Below are positions 15,423 to 24,505 of a stretch of 64,000 nt of DNA, in pieces. Positions within the stretch are counted from its first letter, which is position 1. Each line of letters begins with the position of its first letter. The stretch spans positions 1 through 64,000 of the forward strand of contig CAZSBB010000014.1 in assembly GCA_964605235.1 (NCBI GenBank). The letters are read 5' to 3'. Position numbers and translations under genes: made by a program. Origin of the DNA: CAZSBB01 sp964605235. GTDB lineage: Bacteria; Planctomycetota; Phycisphaerae; Phycisphaerales; Phycisphaeraceae. Below the pieces are notes generated by a model. It ran no database searches. It was not told the origin of the DNA and saw only the letters and a program-made list of their open reading frames with translations.

Positions 15423-16478
15423 TTACGTCTGCGGGTCGGCGCACAGGGCGGCAAGGATGTCGAGCGTCTGGTCGGCAGCGCCCAGGCGCGTGACCTCGTA
15501 GCCGTGGCTGTTGTCGCGCACGTGGCCGAACACCGCCACCCGCGCGGCCGCGCCCACGTCGTACACCGCGCTGGCGTCAGACATGGCGCTCTTGAGCACC
15601 GCCGACTGCACGGGGGCGCCCAGTTGTTCACCAATAGCGATGAGCCGGCGGACCAGGCGCGGGTCGTAGACGCACTTCATGTCCTGCGCCCACGTGGCGG
15701 GGGTGTTAATGTTGATGCCGCTGCCGGGCAGGAGGGGGCAGCCGTCGATGGCGAGAAAGACCTCGGGGCGTTCGCGTTGGGCGAGCACCTTGGCGCCGTG
15801 GCAGCCGCCTTCTTCATGGATGGTGAACGCGATGAGCGTGGGCCCGGCCGGCTGCTGTTTGGTGGTCAGCCAGCGGTCGAGCAGGCGCAGCAGGGTGACG
15901 ACGCCCAGGCGGTCGTCGAAGGTCCAGGCGGCGACGAGCGGGTCGTCGGGGCAGCCGAGCAGCACCGGGCCGCGTCCTTCGCGGTGGGGGACGGTCGGGC
16001 TGCCGGGGCGCACGCCGTGGGCCGCGAGTTGCGCGGGGGTCAGGCCGGTGATCAGGCGCAGGTCAGCCCAGGTGACGCTGCGGGTGGCGGCATCGGCGGT
16101 GTGGGTGGAGCCGATGCTGGCGATGGCGGTGATCTCGCCATGATCACCCAGCACGGTCATGGCGCGTTCGCCCAGCTTGTAGGGCCAGAGCGCGCCGTTG
16201 CGATCGACGCGGAGCTTGCCGTCGGGTTCGATGGCGGTGACCACCGCGCCGATTTCATCCATGTGCGCCGCGAGCAACCACAGCGGGCGGGCGGGATCGC
16301 GCCCCGGCAGCCGCACGGTGACGTTGCCCGTGGCATCCTGCTCCGGGGTCAGCCCGCGCTGGGTGAGCCATTGCATGAGCCAGCGCGCCACGAGCGCTTC
16401 ATGGCCCGGCGGTGAGGGCAGGGGCAGCAATTCGCGCAGCAGCGCCAGCGCGGGATGATCAGTGGTCAGCGTGGTCAT
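15423..16478 (-). CDS. M42 family metallopeptidase (glutamyl aminopeptidase/endoglucanase-type), 351 aa
   Basis: A cytosolic di-metal aminopeptidase of the tetrahedral (TET) type. Metal and catalytic residues are seen in order: AAHMDEIG (His, catalytic Asp), WTFDDRLG (bridging Asp), IHEEGGCHGA (catalytic Glu and metal Glu), AIDGC (Asp) and, near the C-terminus, NSHGYEV (His). The start MTTLTTDHPALALLR at 16478 fits the family length; the longer upstream frame overlaps the permease gene much further. It overlaps the permease gene end by 20 nt, implying translational coupling. Confidence 0.9.
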   Translation of the reverse strand: MTTLTTDHPALALLRELLPLPSPPGHEALVARWLMQWLTQRGLTPEQDATGNVTVRLPGRDPARPLWLLAAHMDEIGAVVTAIEPDGKLRVDRNGALWPYKLGERAMTVLGDHGEITAIASIGSTHTADAATRSVTWADLRLITGLTPAQLAAHGVRPGSPTVPHREGRGPVLLGCPDDPLVAAWTFDDRLGVVTLLRLLDRWLTTKQQPAGPTLIAFTIHEEGGCHGAKVLAQRERPEVFLAIDGCPLLPGSGININTPATWAQDMKCVYDPRLVRRLIAIGEQLGAPVQSAVLKSAMSDASAVYDVGAAARVAVFGHVRDNSHGYEVTRLGAADQTLDILAALCADPQT

Positions 16479-18051
16479 CGGCAAGACTTTCCGGGGCCAG
16501 ACCCTTGTTGATGTGCAGCAGCACGAGATAGCCCGCGCCCAGCAGATAAGCGATGGTGAACTGCGGAGCCGCCACCCAGACGCGCTCGCCGTCAATCAGG
16601 GTGAAGGCGAAGCGATTGATGGGGCCAAAGTCGGTCAGCGTGTAGGCGTGAATGAGCCCCAGCGCCGACAGCGCGGCGGCGGCGGTGAGCCAGGCGGCGG
16701 CCTTGAGCAGTTGACGTTCGATGACATAGACCAGCACGGCCGCGAAGAGCATGGAGGTCAGCAGAAAGCCCTGATGCAGCGCGAAGACGCCATGCAGGTA
16801 CAGGCCGCCCTGGGCGAGGTCGCCGATGGCGTGGGTGACGGGGATTTTGCCCAGCCGCAGGGCGGGGCTGATGAAGATTTCCCACGCCCAGCTTGCGAAG
16901 GCGGGGATCAAGCCGAAGGCGACCGCCAGGGCGTGGGAGCGGGGGACGGTTTGAAAAGCCTGGGCGGTCATGATGATGCCGATCCACAGGAGGATGCCCA
17001 GGGTGGCTTCGAGGGGAACGAAGCGGAGTACGAGCGTGACGCCGCCGATGAGGCACAGGCCGGCGATGACGACGCCGTTGAGCAGGGAGTAACCGGCCCG
17101 GGCGCCCATGGCTTTCCAGCCGGGGTGGCCGATGTAGATGGTGGTGGGAAAGGGGCTGCCCAGCAGGGATGCGACCAGCGTGCCGATGCCGTTGACCAGC
17201 AGCGAGGGACGGGTTTCATAGCGATCGCCGCCGGCTTCGGCGCTTTCAAGATTCTGCAGTGAGCCGATGATGTTGAACAATCCCATGGGCACGATCACCG
17301 AGAGATACTGCCACGCCATCGGGTCCTGCAGCGGCGCCAGCAGGTCCTTGAGCGCCAGCGTCGGAGCGCAGAAGCTGAAGGTGTAGCTGGCGGCGCTGGG
17401 CTCCCAGTCCGTCAGACCCGCGGCGCGCAGGCCCCACGCCAGCGCCGCGCCGAGCACCACGGCAACCAGGCCGGCGGGCAAACGCAGCGGCAGCTTCATC
17501 CGCGCGGCATAGGCGAAGAGAATCACCAGCGTGGGCAGCACCGCAATCGCCGGCGCGGCGAAAAGCTGGAAGATGAAGTTCATGCTGATGAAGGTGATCG
17601 CCACGCCCGCCAAGGCCGTGAGCAGTGCCGCGCGGGGCGTGTGCCGACGCAGCCAGTCGGCGCAGAACGCGCCGGCGGTTTCCATCAGCCCTGAACCAAA
17701 GCAGGCGAACAAGCCCAGTTGAAACGCCAGTTGGGCGTTCTGGGTTTGCTGATACACCGGCGCCATCACCAGGAAGATGTACGCGAACAGGCTGGGCGTG
17801 TTGATGCCATAGGGCAGGGCGGTTACGTCGGTGCGCCCGGTGCGGCGCATCAGGTCGTAAGCCTGCCAGGCGTAGAACAGGTTGCCGATGAGGATCGACA
17901 CCGCCGCCGCGGGGAGGATGCGGCCGACCACCAGTTCGGCGGGCAGCTTGACCACCGTGGTGCAGAGCACCTGGATCAGCATCAGTTGCAGCAGGTTGTC
18001 GATGAACAGGCCGAAGAAGCCGTCAATGTCGCCGCGAACGAACCAACGCAT
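16459..18051 (-). CDS. Xanthine/uracil permease-like (NCS2-type) membrane protein, 530 aa
   Basis: A polytopic inner-membrane protein with about 12-14 hydrophobic segments. The N-terminus MRWFVRGDIDGFFGLFIDNLLQLMLI and the PYGINTPSLFAYIFLV segment resemble NCS2-type permeases, which take up purines or pyrimidines with protons. The segment SAEAGGDRYETRPSLLVNGIGTLVASLLGSP, given here in parts (SAEAGGDRYETRPSLL and NGIGTLVASLLGSP), also fits the family's transport core. Its precise substrate cannot be told. It heads a three-gene overlapping set with the M42 peptidase and GT9 gene. Confidence 0.75.
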   Translation of the reverse strand: MRWFVRGDIDGFFGLFIDNLLQLMLIQVLCTTVVKLPAELVVGRILPAAAVSILIGNLFYAWQAYDLMRRTGRTDVTALPYGINTPSLFAYIFLVMAPVYQQTQNAQLAFQLGLFACFGSGLMETAGAFCADWLRRHTPRAALLTALAGVAITFISMNFIFQLFAAPAIAVLPTLVILFAYAARMKLPLRLPAGLVAVVLGAALAWGLRAAGLTDWEPSAASYTFSFCAPTLALKDLLAPLQDPMAWQYLSVIVPMGLFNIIGSLQNLESAEAGGDRYETRPSLLVNGIGTLVASLLGSPFPTTIYIGHPGWKAMGARAGYSLLNGVVIAGLCLIGGVTLVLRFVPLEATLGILLWIGIIMTAQAFQTVPRSHALAVAFGLIPAFASWAWEIFISPALRLGKIPVTHAIGDLAQGGLYLHGVFALHQGFLLTSMLFAAVLVYVIERQLLKAAAWLTAAAALSALGLIHAYTLTDFGPINRFAFTLIDGERVWVAAPQFTIAYLLGAGYLVLLHINKGLAPESLADDHADH

Positions 18052-18186
18052 GAGTGGAGTCCTGCATGATGGAGAGGAACGGCAGGTCCAAGTTTAACCA
18101 AAGCCGGGGCGACGAGAATGTCTGGAACCGGACCTGGGTCTATGATGGCGGCATCAGCGCCTGGGCTGCTCGGGAAGGTCTGCCGC

Positions 18187-19266
18187 ATGAACAAGAACCT
18201 GCCGCTTGAATCCCTGCGCGGCATCGCGGCGCTGCTGGTGGTGCTGTTCCATTTCAAGTTCAACACGCCGCTGGTCGACAACCCGCTGATCCATCACGCC
18301 TATGTGATGGTCGACCTGTTCTTCGTGCTCAGCGGCTACGTCATCGCCATGAACTACCTGCACCGGCTGGACTCCTGGGAGCAGGTCAGGCAATTCCAGA
18401 TCCGGCGGTTCTGGCGTCTGTATCCGCTGCACCTGGCGACGCTGGGCTTCTTCGTGCTGCGCGACGCGCGCTTCGCCGTGAGCGCCCTGCTGGCGGGCAA
18501 GACCACCGCGCCGATACTCGAAGGGGCGTACCTGTACAAGCTGATGCACAACCTGCTGCTGACGCATGCGTTGTTTCTGGAGAAGCTGTCGTTCGTCTGG
18601 CCGAGCTGGTCGATCTCGACGGAGTTTTACACGTACATCCTGTTCGCGCTGGTGGTGTGGCGGGTGCGGCGCGGCGGGCCAATCGTGTGGTTGCTGATCG
18701 CCGGCGGCGCGGGTTACATCAACTGGCGGTATGGGACCGGGCTGCGGAGCAGTTGCGGGTTCGGCATTTTCCGCTGCATGTATTCGTTCTTCCTGGGCGC
18801 GCTGACCTGGCGCGCCGTGGAACGGGTGAAGCTGCCGCGGCAATCGGGCGTGGCGCTGGCGGTGCTGCTGCTCAGCGGCGTGGCGACAGTGTGGCTGCCG
18901 GGCGGGCGCGCTGAGCCGCTGCTGCCGGTGTTGTTCTGCGGGCTGGTCGCTGCGGTGGCGGCGCTGGATGAACGGGCGTGGCTGCGCCGCGTGCTGAGCA
19001 TTCGGCTGCTGGTCTATCTGGGCACGATCAGCTACAGCGTGTACCTGACCCATGCAATTGTGATCGTGCTGTTCCTGGCGGTGCTGGGGCGCCTGGGCAT
19101 TCCGGTGGCGGTCGCGCCCGAGGGCCACAATGTCTACATGACCTCAGCGCTGCAAGGCACGGGGCTGGTGCTGCTGGGGGTGGCGCTGACGCTGGGGGTT
19201 TCGCATCTGACCTATCGCTTCATCGAGGACCGCTTCCGGCATGGGTTGCGACGCCGCGCGGCGTAG
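18187..19266 (+). CDS. Acyltransferase family 3 (O-acetylase-like) membrane protein, 359 aa
   Basis: An integral membrane acyltransferase that modifies a cell-surface glycan or lipid. The N-terminal signature LESLRGIAALLVVLFHFKF (from about residue 6) carries the arginine and histidine typical of the family. It is followed by VDLFFVLSGYVIAMNYL. About ten hydrophobic segments are seen. The ATG at 18187 was chosen because it directly precedes the conserved first segment. It is divergent from the permease gene with 135 bp between them; a TATGAT at 18141-18146 could be its -10 element. Confidence 0.9.
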   Translation: MNKNLPLESLRGIAALLVVLFHFKFNTPLVDNPLIHHAYVMVDLFFVLSGYVIAMNYLHRLDSWEQVRQFQIRRFWRLYPLHLATLGFFVLRDARFAVSALLAGKTTAPILEGAYLYKLMHNLLLTHALFLEKLSFVWPSWSISTEFYTYILFALVVWRVRRGGPIVWLLIAGGAGYINWRYGTGLRSSCGFGIFRCMYSFFLGALTWRAVERVKLPRQSGVALAVLLLSGVATVWLPGGRAEPLLPVLFCGLVAAVAALDERAWLRRVLSIRLLVYLGTISYSVYLTHAIVIVLFLAVLGRLGIPVAVAPEGHNVYMTSALQGTGLVLLGVALTLGVSHLTYRFIEDRFRHGLRRRAA

Positions 19267-19334
19267 CCGACGGCGTGAGGGGTTGAGGGTGCGGCAGCGC
19301 GATTTTCCGTTTTGTCGTTGACTGGTGGTCGAGT

Positions 19335-19357
19335 CCCCCGGCGGAGCCGGGGGCTAA
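19335..19357. terminator. GC-rich hairpin after the acyltransferase gene
   Basis: CCCCCGGC (19335-19342), loop GGA, GCCGGGGG (19346-19353), then CTAA. It is related to the hairpin at 11545-11573. A REP-like unit that probably stops or stabilises the upstream transcript; no T tract. Confidence 0.6.
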
Positions 19358-19419
19358 TGGGGTGATGCAACGGTGTGGGGACCGCTTGGCGCTATTGCAT
19401 AACTTCCGGGGGGGGGCGC

Positions 19420-19458
19420 AAAAAAAGCCCCCTCGGGGTGGTGGGGATCCCGAGGGGG
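19420..19458 (-). terminator. Rho-independent terminator of the nrdJ transcription unit
   Basis: Read on the minus strand, CCCCCTCGGG (19458-19449), an 11-nt loop and CCCGAGGGGG (19437-19428) are followed by C and seven T (19426-19420). This is a textbook intrinsic terminator about 330 nt past the nrdJ stop. Confidence 0.85.
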
Positions 19459-19652
19459 AGGAGGGAGATAGAAGCGGTTTTTGCAACGCGGGGGCATGGG
19501 TGGGACACGCTCATCCGCGAATCCGTGGCGATCCTCCGTGAGGCCGATATCCTCCGTGCCGCTTCGCTCTCCACAACTGCCCGCGATGAACGCGGGCGGG
19601 TGGGCAGGTTGTGAGTCAGTGCGTACGTGAACCTTTCAAACGAATACTTTTT

Positions 19653-19767
19653 TCACTACCGAGTCGCAGAGGACACAGCGTGAACGCATCAGAAAATGGT
19701 TGATGCCATGTTTTTCCTGCATTTCTCGGTGAGCATGACTCCGTGTTCTCTGTGGCTCTGTGGTGAC
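19653..19767. repeat. Imperfect inverted-repeat element with CAGAG ends, copy 1
   Basis: The left end ACTACCGAGTCGCAGAG and the right end CTCTGTGGCTCTGTGGTGA are imperfect reverse complements about 115 bp apart. A copy of the same layout lies at 52916-53029, sharing GTGTTCTCTGTG. It is probably a non-autonomous palindromic element. Confidence 0.6.
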
Positions 19768-19786
19768 TGATTTGGGGGATGACTTC

Positions 19787-22700
19787 TCAGCTGCACCCCA
19801 TGGACGCGCCGCAGTTGAGGCACTTGTAGCAGGTGCCGGAGCGGACGGTGATGGTGCCGCAGGTGTCGCAGGCGGGGGCGTCGGCCTGCATCTGGCTCAT
19901 GTGGGCCGCCAGTTGCGACTGAGCGGTTTGGGCGCCGTCGTCGCCGGTGGTCGCGCCGATGCGGACGGGAATGGTTTCCTCGTTGCTGTCGAGCGTGGCG
20001 TCATCGCCGCCCGCCAGGCGATTGCGTGGGGTCAAGCGACCGGCTGCGGATTTGCCGTTGCCATTGCCGCCGGCGATGCGGGCGGCGGTTTCGGCGGCGC
20101 CGTTGCCGGGCTTGCTCGCAGCCGGTGCGGCAGGCTTGGCGGGGGCTTCGCTGGTCTTGCGGGCGGGGCGTGGGGGCGCGTTGGCGGCCCGGTAGCCGGG
20201 GATGAACTCCATGCCCATCCAGCGGAAGATGTAATCGACCAGGCTCTTGGCGAAGGGGATGTCCGGGTTGTGGGTCATGCCCGCCGGCTCAAAGCGCTGA
20301 TGGGTGAACTTGGCGACCAGCGAGTCGACCGGCACGCCGTATTGCAGGGCGATGCTGATCGACGTGCCCAGCGAGTCCATCAGGCCGCCGATGGTGGAAC
20401 CTTCCTTGGCCATGGTGATGAACAGTTCGCCCGGCAGGCCGTCTTCATACAGCCCGACGGTGATGTAGCCTTCGTGGCCGGCGACGTTGAACTTGTGGGT
20501 CTTGGAACTGCGGGTGTCGGGCAGGCGCCGCCGCATCGGACGCTCGATGATGCGCTCGACGATCTTCTCCACCGGAGCCTTGGCAGCTTCGGGCGTGGGC
20601 GCGGCCGCGACGGTCTGGGCGACCTTGGCGACTTCCTTGGCGACCTCCTGCTGGCCGGCTGCGATGTTCTCGTCGTCGTCGACTTCCTCGTCGGCGTCGG
20701 TCTTGGTGTTCAGCGGCTGGCTGAGCTTGCAGCCATCGCGGTACAGGGCGTTGGCTTTGAGCGCCAGTTCCCAGCTCAGGCGATACGCCTGCTTGATGTC
20801 CTCGACGCTGGCGGAGTTGGGCAGGTTGATGGTTTTGCTGATGGCGCCGCTGATGAACGGCTGAGCGGCAGCCATCATGCGGATGTGCCCATCGACCTTG
20901 ATGAACCGCTCGCCCTTGGGGCCGCAGGTGTTGGCACAATCGAACACCGGCAGATGCTCGCTCTTCAGGTGCGGAGCGCCTTCGACCGTCTGCGTGCCGC
21001 AGATGGCTTCGTTGAGCTGGGCGATCTGCGCTTTCTTGAGCCCCAGCGCCTTGAGCAGGTTGAAGCCCGGCTGCTTGGCTTGCTCGGTGAGGCCGAGGCG
21101 GGCGATGGCGTCATCGCCAAGGGTGAAGGCGTTGAACACGAAGGACAGTTCAAACACGGTGGGCAGGGCGTCGGTGAGCTTCTTGAGGTCGGCGTCGGTC
21201 AGGCCCTGCTTGCGGAGGAAGTCAGCGAACGTGCCGGACGACGCGGGCATGGGGACGTTCAGGTCCAGCGTGCCCAGGACGTAGGTGAGGATGTCCTGAA
21301 TCTGGCTTTCGCTGTAGCCGAGCGCTTTGAGCGCGGGGCGGACGGACTGATTGGCGATCTTGAAGTACCCGCCGCCGGCGAGCTTTTTGAACTTGACCAG
21401 GGCGAAGTCGGGTTCGACGCCGGTGGTGTCGCAGTCCATCAGCAGGCCGATGGTGCCGGTGGGGGCGATGACGGTCGCCTGGGCGTTGCGGTAGCCATGC
21501 TGCTGACCTTCGGTGAGGGCTTCGTCCCAGCAGGCGCGGGCGCGGTTGAGCAGGTCGCCGGCGTTGGCGAAGTTTTCATGGCCGGTGGGCAGCGCGCCCA
21601 GGAAGCGTTCGTCGATGGAGACCGGCGCGGTTTCCAGCCCTTCGTAAGCGCCCAGGGCATGCTGCTGCGCCTGTTCGAGATCGCGCGGCACGCCGTACGC
21701 GGCGCGGCGGTGATTGCGAATGACGCGGAGCATGTGCTCCTTGTTCTTGTAGTAACCGGGGAACGGCCCGAGCTCGCCGGCCATCTCCGCGCTGGTGGCG
21801 TAGCTGCGGCCGGTGAGGATGGCGGTCAGAGCGCCGCAGATGGCGCGGGCTTCGTGCGAGTCATAGGGAATGCCCGCCTGCATCAGCACGGCGCCGATGT
21901 TGGCGTAGCCCAGCCCCAGCGTGCGGTATTCATAGCTCAGGCGGGCGATTTCCTTGCTGGGGAATGCCGCCATGAGCACGCTGATTTCCAGCACGATGGT
22001 CCACAGCCGGATGCCGTGCTCATAACCCGCCAGGTCGAAGTGACGTTTCTCGGCGTCGTAGAACTTGAGCAGGTTGAAGGAGGCGAGGTTGCAGGCGGTG
22101 TTGTCCAGGAACATGTACTCGCTGCACGGGTTGGAGGCGTTGATGCGCCCCGACGCCGGGCAGGTGTGCCACTCGTTGATGGTGGTGTCGTACTGCACGC
22201 CGGGGTCGGCACAGCGCCACGCGGCATAGGCGATCTCATCCCACAGGGCGCGGGCTTTGAGCGTTTTGGCGACCTTGCCGGTGGTCCGGCGGGTCAGGTC
22301 CCACTCGCCGTCTTCATCGACCCGGCGGAAGAACTTGTTGTTGATGCGGACCGAGTTGTTGGAGTTCTGCCCGCTGACGGTCTGATAGCTTTCGCCGTTG
22401 AAGTCGTAGTCGAGCTTGAGCGCCAGCCGGGCGGCGGTGTCGCGCTGTTCCTTGGACAGATGCTTCATGCCCTCGACCAGGGCGGCGACTTTCACTTCCT
22501 CGCGGACTTTCCAGTTGACGAAGGCTTCGATGTCCGGGTGATCGAGGTCGAGGCAGACCATCTTGGCGGCGCGGCGGGTGGTGCCGCCGGATTTGATGGC
22601 GCCGGCCGCGCGGTCGCCGATCTTCAGCCAGCTCATCAGGCCTGAGCTTTTGCCGCCGCCCGAGAGCGATTCATTTTCCGCGCGGAGGCGGGAGAAGTTG

Positions 22701-23350
22701 GTGCCGGTGCCCGAGCCGTATTTGAACAGCCGGGCTTCGCGGGTCCACAGGTCCATGATGCCGCCGGGGCTGACCAGATCATCATCCACGGACTGAATGA
22801 AGCAGGCGTGCGGCTGGGGGTGGGTGTAGGCGTCGTCGGCCAGACGGGTTTCGCCGGTGCGGGGATCGGTGAACCAGTGCCCCTGCGCCGGGCCGGACAG
22901 CCCGTAGGCGAAGTTCAGCCCGGTGTTGAACCACTGCGGGCTGTTGGGGGCGCACATCTGTTGCAGCAGCATGTGGGCGATTTCGTCATAGAACGCTTGG
23001 GCGTCTTCGGGCGTGCTGAAGTAGCCATGGGTCTCGCCCCAGTAGCGCCAGCAACCGGCGAGGCGATGCACCACCTGGCGCACCGAGCGCTCGGGCCCGG
23101 TGACGACTTTGCCCTTGTCGTCGCGGCGCAGCTCGCCCTGTTCATCGCGCTGCGGCACGCCGGCTTTGCGGAAGTACTTGCTCACCATGATGTCGGTGGC
23201 GAGCTGCGACCAACCCTTGGGCACTTCCGCATCGGTCATTTCAAACACGGTCGAGCCGTCCGTGTTGCTGATCCGGCTCGTTCGCTTGGTCCACTCGATG
23301 GTGGAGTAAACGTCGACGCCTTCCCTGGTGAACCTGCGTGCGATCTTCAT
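19787..23350 (-). CDS. Adenosylcobalamin-dependent (class II) ribonucleoside-diphosphate reductase NrdJ, 1187 aa
   Basis: It reduces ribonucleotides to deoxyribonucleotides using adenosylcobalamin to generate a thiyl radical, independent of oxygen. The N-terminal part contains APNSPQWFNTGLNFAYGLSG, typical of class II enzymes. The catalytic barrel contains NPCSEYMFLDNTACNLASFN and ATVIAPTGTIGLLMDCDTTG (about 560-620). The C-terminal end is a zinc-ribbon-like cysteine cluster (CDTCG, then CYKCLNCG) that serves redox exchange, preceded by an Ala/Pro-rich linker. The length matches planctomycete NrdJ. It follows a small unknown gene and dcd on the same strand and ends before the terminator at 19420-19458. 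No cobalamin riboswitch was recognised in the short upstream gap. Confidence 0.95.
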   Translation of the reverse strand: MKIARRFTREGVDVYSTIEWTKRTSRISNTDGSTVFEMTDAEVPKGWSQLATDIMVSKYFRKAGVPQRDEQGELRRDDKGKVVTGPERSVRQVVHRLAGCWRYWGETHGYFSTPEDAQAFYDEIAHMLLQQMCAPNSPQWFNTGLNFAYGLSGPAQGHWFTDPRTGETRLADDAYTHPQPHACFIQSVDDDLVSPGGIMDLWTREARLFKYGSGTGTNFSRLRAENESLSGGGKSSGLMSWLKIGDRAAGAIKSGGTTRRAAKMVCLDLDHPDIEAFVNWKVREEVKVAALVEGMKHLSKEQRDTAARLALKLDYDFNGESYQTVSGQNSNNSVRINNKFFRRVDEDGEWDLTRRTTGKVAKTLKARALWDEIAYAAWRCADPGVQYDTTINEWHTCPASGRINASNPCSEYMFLDNTACNLASFNLLKFYDAEKRHFDLAGYEHGIRLWTIVLEISVLMAAFPSKEIARLSYEYRTLGLGYANIGAVLMQAGIPYDSHEARAICGALTAILTGRSYATSAEMAGELGPFPGYYKNKEHMLRVIRNHRRAAYGVPRDLEQAQQHALGAYEGLETAPVSIDERFLGALPTGHENFANAGDLLNRARACWDEALTEGQQHGYRNAQATVIAPTGTIGLLMDCDTTGVEPDFALVKFKKLAGGGYFKIANQSVRPALKALGYSESQIQDILTYVLGTLDLNVPMPASSGTFADFLRKQGLTDADLKKLTDALPTVFELSFVFNAFTLGDDAIARLGLTEQAKQPGFNLLKALGLKKAQIAQLNEAICGTQTVEGAPHLKSEHLPVFDCANTCGPKGERFIKVDGHIRMMAAAQPFISGAISKTINLPNSASVEDIKQAYRLSWELALKANALYRDGCKLSQPLNTKTDADEEVDDDENIAAGQQEVAKEVAKVAQTVAAAPTPEAAKAPVEKIVERIIERPMRRRLPDTRSSKTHKFNVAGHEGYITVGLYEDGLPGELFITMAKEGSTIGGLMDSLGTSISIALQYGVPVDSLVAKFTHQRFEPAGMTHNPDIPFAKSLVDYIFRWMGMEFIPGYRAANAPPRPARKTSEAPAKPAAPAASKPGNGAAETAARIAGGNGNGKSAAGRLTPRNRLAGGDDATLDSNEETIPVRIGATTGDDGAQTAQSQLAAHMSQMQADAPACDTCGTITVRSGTCYKCLNCGASMGCS

Positions 23351-23418
23351 GATGCTGCCTCAAACAAAACGTTTATGAACAACCCCGCGGCGTCCGTACC
23401 GTAGGGCGAATTTCTCGG

Positions 23419-23853
23419 TCAACCGTCGATCTGATCCGCTATTTCCGCAATCCTGTCCGCCAAGGCATCCAACCGCCGGGAAGGGGACATGGCGTGGTCC
23501 CAGGCGTCCGGGTTGTCCAGATGGAAGTCCGGGTTGGCTTGCGCCAATTGCACCTGCCGCTGCAACTCTCGCAAAGCCGGCTCCTCATACGCTTCACCCA
23601 GCAGCAGGTTCCACGTGCGTTCCGACTCGGACTGGTTGCGGCGTCCGCCCAGGCGCATCGGCGTCAAGGCGATCACGCCGTCTAGCACCGACTCGGGCAG
23701 ACCATCAAACCAGCCTTGTTCCATCGCTTTCTGCAGCGAGCCCACCCCTTCGATGATCACCGCCGCCTGCAGCGCCGCACCGACCAGTATTTCCTCGCGA
23801 ACGTCGTCGAAATCGCTCTGGCGTCGTGTTTTTCGGCTGGCCATACTGAGCAT
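23419..23853 (-). CDS. Hypothetical protein between dcd and nrdJ, 144 aa
   Basis: Not recognised. It is a soluble, acidic, mostly helical protein with a basic start (MLSMASRKTRRQ) and no signal peptide or membrane segment. Notable stretches are TPMRLGGRRNQSESERTWNLLLGEAYEEPALRELQRQV and HLDNPDAWDHAM, given only as landmarks for the reader (first part TPMRLGGRRNQSESER). It lies 68 nt upstream of nrdJ and about 80 nt downstream of dcd on the same strand, which suggests co-transcription and a possible link to deoxynucleotide metabolism. That link is inference from position only. Confidence 0.6.
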   Translation of the reverse strand: MLSMASRKTRRQSDFDDVREEILVGAALQAAVIIEGVGSLQKAMEQGWFDGLPESVLDGVIALTPMRLGGRRNQSESERTWNLLLGEAYEEPALRELQRQVQLAQANPDFHLDNPDAWDHAMSPSRRLDALADRIAEIADQIDG

Positions 23854-23932
23854 CCGCTTGCCGTTGTCGTTTCCGCACCAACTCCATGTGATCGCGCCGC
23901 GCGACGGCGCGGTTCGCCGTCCGCGCGCCGGG

Positions 23933-24505
23933 TCAGTCCACCCGGGGCAAGGTCAACCCCGCTTGATCCTGGTACTTGCCGCTCTTGTCCGCGTAGCTGA
24001 CCGCGCAGATGCGGTCGGCTTTGAGAAACACCATCTGGGCGATGCCTTCGTTGGCGTAAATCTTCGCCGGCAGCGGCGTGGTGTTGCTGATTTCGATGGT
24101 CACCTTGCCGCGCCATTCGGGCTCCAGCGGAGTAACGTTCACGATGATCCCGCAGCGGGCGTACGTGCTCTTGCCCACGCAGATCGCCAGCACGTCGCGC
24201 GGCACGGCAATCACTTCCACCGTTTCCGCCAGGGCGAAACTGTTGGGCGGAATGATGACGTGATCGCGCCCGGTTTTGACGGTGTCGATGGTGACGAACA
24301 TGTCTTCGCCGAAGTTCTTCGGATCGACCACCGCCTGCCCGCCGGAGGGGGAGACATCGGTGAAAATCTTGAACAGCGTTCCGACGCGCACGTCGTAGCC
24401 GTAGCTGGAAACGCCAAAGCTGACCCGCCCTGGTCGCTTGACGTTCTCGGCGAACGGTTCGATGGTCACCAGTTCGCGGATCTGTGTGTCGCAAAGCACG
24501 CCCAT
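23933..24505 (-). CDS. dCTP deaminase, 190 aa
   Basis: It converts dCTP to dUTP for thymidylate synthesis; some homologues also hydrolyse dUTP. Family signatures are SSYGYDVRVG near residue 33, a VGKSTYARCGIIVNVTPLEP stretch containing the catalytic region, and EISNTTPLPAKIYANEGIAQ after it. The start at MGVLCDTQIREL (24505) was chosen because GGAGG lies 10 nt upstream on the minus strand and the 190-residue length matches the family; the ATG three codons earlier would sit too close to that site. It is the first gene of the dcd-unknown-nrdJ set. Confidence 0.92.
   Translation of the reverse strand: MGVLCDTQIRELVTIEPFAENVKRPGRVSFGVSSYGYDVRVGTLFKIFTDVSPSGGQAVVDPKNFGEDMFVTIDTVKTGRDHVIIPPNSFALAETVEVIAVPRDVLAICVGKSTYARCGIIVNVTPLEPEWRGKVTIEISNTTPLPAKIYANEGIAQMVFLKADRICAVSYADKSGKYQDQAGLTLPRVD

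Larger units (their letters stand above)
19267..19786. other. 520-bp intergenic region with hairpins and repeats
   Basis: No gene was found. The region holds the GGGGGCTAA hairpin, the intrinsic terminator of the minus-strand nrdJ unit, a short stretch with repeated ATCCGTG/ATCCTCCGTG words (19515-19560) and the ACCACAGAG-type inverted repeat. Confidence 0.7.

Noticed and set aside
19760..22645. 961-residue frame on the plus strand opposite nrdJ
   Set aside because: The composition is shadow-like and the opposite strand has a strongly supported NrdJ.
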